NCBI GenBank assembly: GCA_017562135.1
Contig: QEYB01000550.1
Coordinates: 62,001-126,000, forward strand
Direction of reading: 5' to 3'
Length of the DNA: 64,000 nt
Origin: Dipylidium caninum
Taxonomy: Eukaryota; Platyhelminthes; Cestoda; Cyclophyllidea; Dipylidiidae
Both the position numbers and the translations under genes were made by a program. Below the pieces are notes generated by a model. The model made no database searches and was not told the DNA's origin. It saw nothing but the letters and a program-made list of their open reading frames with translations. This document shows, piece by piece, positions 47,561 through 58,771 of the stretch. Numbering within the stretch: the first letter of the stretch is position 1; each line of letters opens with the position of its first letter.

Positions 47561-49084
47561 CATCTAATAACACAATTAAATCTCGTCAAAGTACATGACA
47601 ACCAGTCCACGCCACGTCAGTTACTTTGTTGTTTGGAGTATTAAGTCTCCACTCTAAGTGCGGAGCAGAAAAAATGGAGAAAATGGGCCGCTTCGGAAAA
47701 CAGCTTAAAGGCTTGTGGACAATTAAGGTTAGGGAGAGTGGAGCTGAAAGGCGATGAAAGCGAAATCAGTGCTCGGTATTTTACTTCACGCCGCCTGTGC
47801 AGAGAAAGTCTGTCACTATATTTCCTCACGGTTGTTGACCTCAATGAAGCCTTGCTGTCGTTACGTCGGTGATGCAGAGGAAAGCGCCACTCCTGCTCGA
47901 GGCAGTAACATTTGGAAGCATGAAGTGGAAAACAAATCTTCATCTCATTTGGCTTCATCTAGAGATTTCTCGAAAACAGCCTTCTCGTACAACTAAGCGC
48001 GCATTGTATCAAGAAGGGAGGAAATCGAGTGCATTTTTCAAATGCCTACTTGGTCTGATTGGAGGTAGGTCCCATAACGGCGCCTTAAATAATGGAGCCA
48101 ACAACCAATCAGCTTCTTTCGACGCAACTCAGGCTGTGCAACTGCAACTGGCACGCTATAGTGGAGACCAATCGTCATCTGCGAGTGGTCCAGTCGCCTC
48201 CAAGCCTCACTAGTCAAAATGTGGTTGGATGTTAGTTGATGAATCTTATTCACGGGTGACATGATCGCTAGATTGAAACTTTGCTCACAACTTACTACAC
48301 TGGCGATATTCAATGCAGTTCCAGAAACTGGGTAGTCTCTCTACGGCAAGTGGACAAAGCTTATGCCATTTAAAAAAGGCGCAGAAGGACGTTGTCTTTA
48401 GAGCCCGGCAAAAGCACAAGGTGTGACTGAGACAGGACTTAGATAGAAAGGAAGTAAGTCCATCAAAAAACCAGTTTGTAGGTTTAACCAAATAAGTTGT
48501 TCAAAACACACATTTGCCTTGATTACTGCGGCGAACGCGGCTCTTATCCATTATGCAGTGGGTAGAAACTAAGAGCGTTTTGTGCGGACGAAACCCGATA
48601 TTTCAAATGAGTGGGTCGAAGAAACGCCGTAGGATGAAGCTCTCAGCTAGGCGATTCTCCTGGCTGCCTGTAGGAACGTCTACAGCCCGACGGTGCGGGG
48701 ATGGAGGAGGGGCCAACTTTTTTCTTAACATGAATATTCGCCTTGACAGGGAGGGGCAGTCTCCGAGTAGAGACGTGGGGTAGGCAGAAGAGGCGAGGCG
48801 CAACCAACCGTTCCAGCCAACTCCTTTCACCGGTGACTGCACACCTCGCCCGATTGAGCAGCATCCATTTCCACCTCGTGCCAAAGTCGTGCTTCACAAC
48901 AACATCATCAACAACGCTTTTGATATGCTACCATCAACCAACGGCGTCTGTAATGCATTCCAAATATTCATTGTCACCTTTCCGATTAAACTCATTTAGC
49001 CTTCCTTCTTGTTTACTTAATCGCTTAAGGCAGACATAACCGTGGGATTTGAAATAATTAATAATAAGGAAACGTCAATTTGCT
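47561..49084. other. Intergenic sequence, no supported gene
   Basis: A 114-codon plus-strand frame (47,869-48,213) ends in a Ser/Gln/Ala-rich tail and has no recognisable family. Nothing else was found. Confidence 0.4.
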
Positions 49085-49170
49085 AGATTGTGGGGAGGAG
49101 AGGCAGAATGTGCTGTTTTTGGTGGAAATCAGGACTCTCAATGGCACTCGCATGGCTCATTGGCGAGCGA
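49085..49170 (+). repeat. Repeat family R7, copy 2
   Basis: This is the partner of 37,775-37,885 in opposite orientation, sharing ACTCTCAATGGCACTCGCATG and the preceding TTTTTGGTGGAAATCAGG region. It lies at the start of a 230-codon plus-strand frame (49,088-49,780) that has no family similarity. Confidence 0.6.
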
Positions 49171-49699
49171 TCCGGTTAAATTCCCTTCCCGAGCCAACTG
49201 TCCTCTCTCGCAAATCGCCAGCTCCACCTCTTTTCCTACACCTCCATTGCTGCCATTGTCGTTGGGATGCTGGCTTCGCAAACGCGTGTGTGCTTCACTG
49301 TTTGCAACACCAGTTCTAGTCTTCTGGATGTTATCTCCTTCCGCCTTCAGGCATTCCGAGTCAGTGGGCACACTTTACATTACGTCGTATTCTGATATGT
49401 CTATGGTCATTTTTCATATTCTCTACATCGTATGTAATGCACTTGTTGCTACTGTCCATAGCCTCCCCTTCGAGGATGTGGGTTGCTTCACACTCAGTCC
49501 TTTTGTCCTAACTACTTGGCTGCCTGAAATACCATTGGAAATGCGCAAAGCAAGTCGAACAAACCACGTAACATTACAGGCTTCAAATGGTACAAACGCG
49601 TCTATGGTCACTGAATGTGGCTTGTCCCTGGATGGCTCTAAAGAAGTGGAGAGAAAAGTTTTCGGGCTGTTGGAACCATGGAAGAGGAGACGAAGTAGT

Positions 49700-50085
49700 T
49701 TCAGAAATCGCCAGGGAATCTCGAAAGTAGCCGTCGCACTGTACACAAGATTTTTCAGAGGAAATAGAAAGATTTCATAACATCCTTCATCGACTTTCAG
49801 CTGCCACCTTCTCTCCCTATTATTTTTGCGCTCTGTATTTGCGTGGAAAAAGCTTTCTGGCCGCGTCTAATCTAACCACTTCTAATTTGTTCACATTTCA
49901 ATTCAACGAAATTTAGTCGCATTCTTTTTGCGTGTGGAAAATGAGTAAACTGTTTAAAATGAAGTGTAGAAGGGAGGGCGAGCCACGTTGGTGCGGTGGA
50001 GATGAGATGACAGGCTGTATCGCTCGACCTCCTTCTGGCTTGCTCGTTCATTCATAGTCGCAGTTTTAAAGTTTCATGTAGGCAC
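49700..50085 (+). repeat. Direct repeat family R2, copy 1
   Basis: This block aligns with 55,945-56,330 in the same orientation. Landmarks are TCGCACTGTACACA, TGTATTTGCGTG, an AATCTAACCACTTC-like segment, and the exact CACGTTGGTGCGGTGGAGAT followed by GAGATGACAG, ending at CATTCATAGTCGCA and AAAGTTTC. Confidence 0.8.
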
Positions 50086-53000
50086 GGCGGCCTTGGGAGA
50101 AACCATTATGAAGGGAGAGAGGAGAAGGAGAGCAGAGGGGTTAAGACACTGTGGGAAAGTGTGGCGGAAGAGGAGGCTGATCTTAGAAAATGCCTGAGGC
50201 CGTATAAAATACGTCGTTTGTTCGAATGCATCAATTCTTGTCAGGGTAGAGTTTGGTCGTTTTTCAGCTCCTCACTTCACTCCACGTCATGCAAGGTCAT
50301 AGAGACTCTCTGAGTTTGTCTACAAATGACATCGCTTTAATCCACTCGAATTGATTTAAGTGCAAATGAGTTCAAAAGCTCTAAGAAGGGGTAGTTAGGA
50401 TTTCTCATGTACCCTAGAGGGATTTGAGATTTCGATAGAATGTGGACGCAAGGCTTGATTAAATTTCCTTTTCCATAAGCGCGGGCACAAAATGAGGCGG
50501 TATAACATTAGTGCAATTGACCTTAGCTCTTGCAATTAAAATAGTCCAAACAGTAGAAACCTTGCGACCTAACCTTGTCTGAAATGCTTAATGGAGCAGC
50601 CAAGCAAATCGACGTCCTTCAGGCTGCGCTAAGATGGACAGTACGAAGAAGTTTCAGCAAAACCTACGTTTGCAACAGCTTTCACCTCGATAACTTTTTA
50701 TGAAACCATCCAGTATGGAACTCGTGACGTCAATATTTGACGGATCAAATGCGATGCGGCGCCTGATTCGTGTGTCCTCGAGATGAAGTTCCCACCCCAA
50801 CGTTGGGCAGTGCTTCCTTCATTTCTGCTGGGGCTGTGCCACCAAGTCTCGAATGAGCCTTCTCGAATTCGGGAGATAAACTTTTCTTACACAATCTCCC
50901 CTTCATTTGGTCACCCTTTCGAAGCAGGCGAAAAGCTACCTCGCAAGTGGAGTTGCGCTTGTGAAAGTGAACGGGCGAACGCTCTGCCTGGCACCCTGTA
51001 TTCTCACGCCGTTGCTGCACGGGTAGTCACTACGAATACTGAGGAGTTCTTCCATCTTTGTGATACTAAACGGAAAACGCCGTTTGTAGTGGTGATAAGG
51101 CTATGCGCAAATACTTCTGCGTACCATATGATGACCGAATCTTATAGAATACGCTGCTAACAACTGTGCGTCAGGTGTGAATGACTGCACAAATGGAGAG
51201 TGCACGAGTTTCTCTATCTCTCTATACTTCACAACCTCTTCTGCGCGATCTGCTTATTTCGTGATTTACATCCACATATGAGTGTCCTTTGAACTGTTCG
51301 GGGTCGTCAACTGCAACATGCAATCAAAGTATGTGAGCGAAAACACATACTAACGGAAACAACAAAGCCTAGGGTAATAAACCTTTTTTCATTAATGTGT
51401 CTCAAAAGAGACTCAATACGTCGAGTCCCAGGAAGGCTCAACAATCGCAGTGTTCACCTGAAAGGAGTTGATGGAAAAAGCGAAGGAAGTGCTTTGTATC
51501 CTCTCGGTGGCCTTCTCTTCGTATACTCCTCGTTCACCCATCGAAGCGCTGAGACGGACGAGTAGGGAGGATCGTCACAAGTTAATGCCGCTGTCTGGGT
51601 GGGAGTTCGGCAGGTGGCTGGAAGTCATAACGGGTAAATATTGAGGCTTTTCGCCTTCCTCCATTTTAACAAAAGAACCGGTCCAGCTCTTTTCTCGTCC
51701 CGACCGTCGAGCGGTGGGGCTTGCCCTACTTTGTTCAGCATCATCGCTCCACCCACCATGTCTTGGTAAGCCGAACGTCAGAAATCACAGCTTCCCAAGT
51801 CCAATTTCCCGCCACAATTACATCACTTCTCAATTGTATAGCGGAAGCTTAAAAAAGACTATTATTTTACTCACGACAACAGGGCGAGCATGAATGCGGA
51901 GGGGAGCCAGTTCCTAATCAACGATTTTGTGATGAGCTTTCTGACGATGGCTCAAATCACCGCCGAAAGTGCCACTGCTTAGAAGGGTTCTTCGCAGAGT
52001 CGATTGTCACCTCTCTGTTACAGCGAAGCCGCACCCCCATGATCCTTTGATTTGTCTTTCCGTCACCTATCAGCGTTACGAGGCTTCGACTCGACACGTT
52101 CAGGTCAGGGATTTTTTGAACCTAGTCGCGTGCGGGGAGGCATGCCTTGATGCCATTGCACTACTGGCGTTGCCATCGAGTCAAGCCTGCGTTGGTATGG
52201 CTTTGCTGGCATCTCCTCCCCCTCTCCTCAACCTTGCCTCGCCATTGTCCCAATCGCCGATTATCGTATTCTTTTACCGCCAACTTTGTCCACATTGTGG
52301 CATTTGCTCTACGCCCGGAGTGGAAACCACAACTCCTCCCGTACATAATGAGAGGGCGCATGTTTGCCACTGGCCGGGAGGTTGATTGTGGCGGTGGGCA
52401 ATGGGCGGTGATAGGCTTGCATCGCCGTAACAGTTTTCGCGAGAAAGAATGACAAAGACAAGAATAACCCCTAAGCTTTCAGAGCAAAATTTCTCAAACT
52501 GACAGGGTTTGCAACTCTCAACCTGCACGAAGCAACGCGCACATTTCTCGTTGCCTCTCACCGACACTCCAGAAATATGGGGCGGTGTGTGCACAACCTA
52601 ATCATCTCCCACTTTCATCGATATTAACGCTCAAATCATCTTAACATGATGTGCCAGCACACAATAATTCCTCCTTGAAGGCCTATACAAATGCGTGTAC
52701 GAGGTCTGACGATAATTGGCCAAAACCAAACAGAGGGTGAGCCTACGCATCTCTGTAGGACGCTTCCTTAAGCTGAAGATTATCCCAGCAATTTCTCCAG
52801 TTCTTGTTCTCTTGAAGCATTAGGCAACTGTCTGATTTTGGGATTGGCCATTATTACCGAAGCCCGCGTCATAAACAAGTGACGGCGATTTGCCGCAAGG
52901 TGAGGGAGCTCACAGACGAACGCGGCAGCACGGTCAACACACCTGTTCACGAACATTCACCGTGCTCAGCAGGTTCGAGTAGATCCCTCCTAGTCAACCA

Positions 53001-54707
53001 ACTCTCACCCTCTCCGGAGTTGGGTTGCGGTGTAACTGCACTGCTGCGAGGTCAAGTGTCTTGCCTTACTGCCGCTGCCATACGAGACTGACACAAGTTC
53101 ATGTCACATCCAAAAAAAAGCCGGATGGGGAAGAGGCCGGCTACGCAGAGGATGTCATGACAGGACGAAAGTAATTGCACACTTATCCTTCCTCCGCCTT
53201 GAAAATAAATGGAGCTACCCTCCTCCATCTATCGCTCCACGCAATCGGCCCACGTCTTGCCAAAGTCGCGTGTCAGAACGAGGATGTAATGTAAATTCTA
53301 CGTCCTCCCACGTATCCTCCACCAAAACTCTATTGTCCTTCCCTAACGCATCAACTTAGTCTTTATCATTCCTATCACCCTTCAATATAACGCATGCCAA
53401 ATTCCCACAGCTGATGTTTGAAGGAGCTATACCTTCAAACACATATTCTGTTTTAGTCGTCAACGCCCCTGCTTCCTCAAACTTTATATGGATGACTGAA
53501 TGAACCTCCATCCCTTTGGCCCCTCTCTCTCTCCGTCTCCGTTGTTATTTTAGGTTCATTTAAGAACATTACACATTCTACAAGTGGCCTCCACCTTCAT
53601 TGCAGACGTGAACTTTGCCCGAAATCCTGTCATACCAATAGGCGACTTACGAGGCAGCTGACGGTAAGGCATCATGCGACCAATCGCAGGAAATCCTGAG
53701 AGAACCTGCAATTTCAAGTGATTATGTTCGCCGCACTGTCTGGTGCAGGAAATTCGACGTTGATTCCATGGTCAGGATGGTCAACGACTTGTAGTTTGAA
53801 AGTGAACCACCAGCGATGTTGATGGAGAAGTTGGATGGCGACATCGCCCCATCGGAAGGTATGCAAACCAGACGAAGACAGAAATGTCGCCAAGTCGGCA
53901 AGTAAATACCTTCAGCTTTGATTTTCATATAGCATCTGCCTGGCGACCAGATAATTTATTCGAATGCTATTCACGCCTCCAATTAGGTTTCCGCTTCACA
54001 TTAAAATAATTTATCCAATTCACCTGGAAAAGTATTGCTTATATGTAGATTGTGGTTTGTTCATCTTACCACTCCGTCGCAAGATGTTCTACTAACAGTT
54101 CCATGAGCGTTATAGTTCGCGTTTTACCCGATGCTTTACCAACTTGGCCAGCTGATTTGTGGAAACTGTGCAAATAATGTCTAAATGAAAATAGTGCCAC
54201 GATGGCGAGCTGATAAGTGGAAACAAAAAACGTGCATTTGTAGGAATCTGCAGTTTAAAGTTGTGCACCGGATTAAGCGCAGGCATGGCAAAAGTTGGAT
54301 TCACTCAGGAGGCAATCGCTTTCTTGTCGGCATCTGCAACAACCCTCACTTGCCACAGGTCAACCGAGAAGATCGCCGCACAAGCCCGGAACCATTCCTG
54401 AACCGTAAAGTACAAAATCTCTCCTGCAGTAATTGTGAGCAAATGCTATTGACTTAAGGTACACGCTAAGTCTCGGACTCTTAAGTGTTGCAAGTCAATC
54501 GCACTTGCACAAAATTAGTGAGTCGGTGGTGGCACCAAGGGAGAGCCACCACATCGTTCTTATTACAAAAAAAACACCTTCATAATCGGGCCGTGTGAAT
54601 GTGCCGAGGTCAACACCAGGGCCCGTGAGCTTCTGCCCTCTATACAGAAATTTCATCAACAACTAGGGTTGTCAACTACGCTTTAATTGTTGCAAAAATA
54701 GACAGAC
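50086..54707. other. Intergenic sequence, no supported gene
   Basis: Across 4.6 kb the longest frames are about 125-138 codons (50,783-51,160 and 51,969-52,385, plus strand), without recognisable domains. A 30-codon ATG-to-stop frame at 51,890-51,982 follows an AG acceptor-like site and has an unusually amphipathic, coding-like sequence (EGSQFLINDFVMSFLTMAQ), perhaps an isolated exon remnant. Confidence 0.35.
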
Positions 54708-54974
54708 CTAACAAAACCGTTCAAGAGAGGCGGAAGCTGACTCGTTCGGTCGTCTCGGATACCCCCGTGTGTCCACGTACCAGTGACCGGGCAATGCAGA
54801 TAGGCGATAAGCATTAGATGATGGGACAATCTGCACTGAGGACATGTCCAACACAGGAGCGTAGGGCTTGAATAACGTGTTGGTTTGGCCAATTATTTCG
54901 CTGCGGCCTCGTGTTTTATAGGCATTCGGAGGAGGACAAAAAGAGCAACCAAATTGCAGGTTTGTTGGCCCTGT

Positions 54975-55030
54975 CGGGGATTTGAGGGTTGGAGGGCCGG
55001 GGGGGGGCAGAGGGCCAGGGGGAGGGGTGC
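54975..55030. repeat. G-rich low-complexity tract
   Basis: A G-rich run including a stretch of nine G immediately precedes the tRNA-like element. Confidence 0.8.
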
Positions 55031-55043
55031 TGCACGCACAGCC

Positions 55044-55118
55044 GCGCCATAGTGCAAGCGGTATCAGCATGCCTTCGCGAGCATAGGAGTCCGGGTTCGA
55101 TTCACAGTCGAGGTGCGC
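55044..55118 (+). repeat. tRNA-like element (possible tRNA pseudogene or SINE head)
   Basis: The segment begins GCGCCAT, has a full A-box match (TAGTGCAAGCG at 55,050-55,060) and a near-perfect B-box (GGTTCGATTCA at 55,094-55,104) at tRNA-like spacing, and ends GGTGCGC, which pairs with the first four bases. The acceptor and T stems are incomplete and no clean anticodon arm forms, so it is not a functional tRNA. A tRNA-derived SINE or decayed tRNA gene is the best reading. I saw no second copy in the window. Confidence 0.5.
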
Positions 55119-55944
55119 AACTCGCCCAACGAAAGGTGCGGATAAAGGACGATAGTGAACGTTCGCCCTAGATTCGCTAGAATTTGAGGCCAATGGAGTT
55201 TGCAAATTACCGAAGAGGTGACCTCACATTAGCTGTCGGGAATTGGGACCTTCGAGACTGCGGGCGAACGCTTCTGTGGTACCGACACGAGGGGTTTCGA
55301 CGCCCATTGTGCGAAAAGGATTATATCTGTTTGACCGCACGAGGTTCCAATCCTGCGCGTATTTGTGAATGACTTACCACTTCCCCGACTTTTCATACCG
55401 CGGTGAAGGTAAATGTTGGAAGGTAACATAGTGGTGCAAATGGCAGGAGGTGTTGGAGGTTGGTTGCAGTTGGGAGGCTCGTGAGTGCACGACACAAGGC
55501 TTAATTTTTCCGCCCTGTAGTTCTGACCACCCACCTTGCCAAGACGAGATCGGGCAAGGTGAGGACGGCAGAGAGAAATAGTCGGTTTGTGGTTATTGCA
55601 AGGTATTGATCGAAAGGCGGGGTTAGAGACCTAGACAAGCAAAGTGTGTGGCGTTCTTGCTCTACCCTCCTTACCTCACAGCGTAGTGATCCCATGGATA
55701 GAGATGGAAGACCATTGTGGTTGTTGTGAGGCAAATACTCACCCTTCTCTTCATTCTGGTTTTTGACATTATCATCGTCGGTCTCTGACTCCTCTCTATT
55801 TTTGATACGATGGTTGACTATTGCTTCTGGTTCCCCACTTTAATGCTTGATAAACCGACTATAACGAACTTTTCCGTTCAGTTTTGCCGGAGCGCATAGA
55901 AGCCCAGGAGACGAAAGTAGATCACTTCCATAAATAAATCGACA

Positions 55945-56330
55945 ATTGGAGATCTTCGAAGGTAGACTTCGCACTGTGCACAGATTTTCAGGACTTGTAA
56001 GAGAGAATAATTTTCAAACCGCAATCCATGTGCTTTCATCAACTTTCAGTTCGCCACTTTTCTCCCCTATTTTGCCCCGCCCATCTGTATTTGCGTGCAA
56101 GAATCTTTCTGGCTAGTCTAATCAAACCACTTCCAATTTTTAATTCATATTTCAATTCAAAGAAAATTTAGTGCCTCCTTTTGCAGTGCGGAAAATGAGC
56201 GGGCTGTTAAAACGAACAGTTGGGGAAGAGGGCGACGCCACGTTGGTGCGGTGGAGATGAGATGACAGCTTGTCCGCTTAACCTCCCCTGGCTTGCCTCG
56301 CTCATTCATAGTCGCATGTTTAAAGTTTCT
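55945..56330 (+). repeat. Direct repeat family R2, copy 2
   Basis: This is the partner of 49,700-50,085, with the same landmarks in order, including CACGTTGGTGCGGTGGAGAT at about 56,239. The match ends near AAAGTTTCTC. Confidence 0.8.
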
Positions 56331-58771
56331 CCCAAGGAACTGCCAGACCGCCGCCGCGCGCTTTCATTAAAGACGACCTCAATGATAGCAGTAGTGGGAT
56401 TTTACGCCTCTGGCTTCCACAGAGTTGTTCGTTTATGCTCAGTCACACTGGACTCCGTCATTTAATAACCACTTCAATTTTATTTCCAGCGGACTCAAAC
56501 TCATCTGGTGGTCTTAACTTACCTATCTCCTACCCTTGACGTCCTACAAATACTAGTTTTAAGCCTTCATATGATTGGAATCAGCCCATTTTGTGGACTA
56601 CCGATGTACTCTCGCCCCATTGCAAAATCGCAAGACGAGAAGATCGTTGCCACCGGCTCACTGTTCTACCTGCAAATCATTCCTTCCATTTGTTTCTTGC
56701 CCCTTCTCCCTTAGGTCAGGCCTATGGCCTCTCGAAACCGTCTCGCCCACTAATTTCCTTCATCCCCCATCCATCGTGGTTCCTCACCACCTTTGCCACC
56801 CTTCTCAACCCCATTTAACACCGTCTCTGTCCATTCAGTAAGCCATTCTTCCATCCATTTAGTTATTCCCCTCCCAGTTATTTATTCGCTCAACCCATAG
56901 ACGTCCACTCATCTTACGTCCGGTCTTTCATGTCAGCCTTACTTCTGTCGCCTTCCTTCAATAAGTAGCAGACGAGACGATTCTCTAAATAGTGTGGTTC
57001 TATGTCGACAGATCAAACCCCTATGGGCGAGGGCTGCTTTCATCTGTAGCCTTGACTCCCAAAATGGGGTTTCATTCAAAAGCCAGAGCCTTCAAACTGT
57101 CTACTTTAATCACGAAGCTGTGCGAGAAGAATTACTGGCTCCCCACTGAAGAAATGTGCCCTTCCCTTTCACATCGAGTCCAATTTGACCTGCGACACGA
57201 GGATGAATGCCCACCGGCTATTCACACGACGCAGGCAAGAAATTGGATTCGACGAGGATGCATCTGAATGAGCCTCCAAAATCCTCTTGAAATCCAACTG
57301 TTCCCTCACCCTCATAAACGATAATAATGAACACTGGGATGTTGTTCTGTCATGATAAGTGTGGAGGTACCTACGACAGATGACTTTTATTCCACACACC
57401 TCCAACTACCTCCGCCACCTCCTCGGCCTCGGGTTAGGGATAAGACTTTGGTGGAATGGTTGACCATCCCCTTGCCGCTATTCTGCATCTCAATGAGTCC
57501 TGGCTGACGTGTGGTTGTTCCCTTCTCTCCGTTCTCTTCTCTTCCAACCAACTTACCAGTGTGGATCCCGACCGATCTGCGGGAAGTTGTTGTAATTCCC
57601 AACTTTTCTGTCACGGCATTATCTATTAAGCTGTTGTTTGCCACCTAAAGCGTAGCTGATGGAATTGGCCTCTCTGGGCCTCTTTTTACCACAAAGCGTA
57701 TCCAATTCCTCCTCAACGGACTAATATGTAAGCTCTTACTGCAATTCGTAGGGAAGCGCCGTGTCTGACATTCATGAGAAGCCCATATTACTGAGCTATC
57801 GGCTATTTCTCCCTTCGATTTCGTCTACAGAGTAACACAACAACTCTTGGTGATTCACCTCCCTCTGATTTTGAAGTTGGCTTTGGGAATTAGTCTACTG
57901 GACCGGTGTCGGCAGGAGGAAGAGACGGAAGGCGAGTGTACGTGTTCCTCTTACCTGCCACGTTGCCCGCACTGTCTCCTTGCACTCTGCTGTTTTTCCC
58001 ATAGCCACTAGCTACCTGCACCCCTTGATCGTCAGTCGGCCTTCGCCTCCCGTCCGCCTCGCCTTCTTCGCCGATTGAATGTGAGTCACGGAACCCAACA
58101 TCTCCCTGTGGTTGGTGGACCCCGAATCGGTTATTGTTGGTTTATGTCGAATGCTTTTATATGTTCCTGTTACAAAAGTCTTCTGTTGTATGGGCCAGCT
58201 CGAACGAGCTACGAGAGAGCTATTGTTTTTACATGAAACTCCTCCATTCATCTATGGTACCAAACGAAGTCATTGGCTGATCTTACCATTTCGGTCAATC
58301 TACTTTCCCACTTTGATGTTTGGAACAACCCACCTTGTCAATGGTGGTCAGCGTACAGCATCTCATCAATTCCTCTAACTTCTGTGGTCTGCAAGCAGCC
58401 TATCTCTAAAATGCGTCGGTCGTTAAATAGAGACGTCTGAAATGACCACCCATCTCTCACATCTGATTGTTTTTGGTCGAAGATCCACCATCTTGCTATC
58501 GGGCTGCCCTCAAAAGAGTCTGATTTGTCACTCACCGCTGAATAAACCACTTTCCACGTGATTGGTTGGCTAAATGGCGCCGACCACTCCCCTCTCGGCC
58601 GTTAGACTGGGCCTCCTCGAGGGAAGCTGAGGAGAGTTGATTACCAAGATTTCTCTGCCACTTCCCCTTGCCTTCTATCACTGTGTGCCCTCACAAATAG
58701 ACTCCAGCTTGTCCCAACATATTTTTAGAACAGACAACCTTCTCGGAACCAAAGGACTCTTCCCTCGATCT
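56331..58771. other. Intergenic sequence up to duplication copy B
   Basis: No gene is supported. Frames at 56,508-56,841 and 57,387-57,644 are short and without family pattern. The abrupt start of copy B homology is at about 58,772. Confidence 0.45.

Noticed and set aside
49088..49780. 230-codon plus-strand frame
   Set aside because: It spans two unrelated repeat segments (R7 at its start, R2 at its end), has a competing 107-codon frame on the minus strand and shows no domain.
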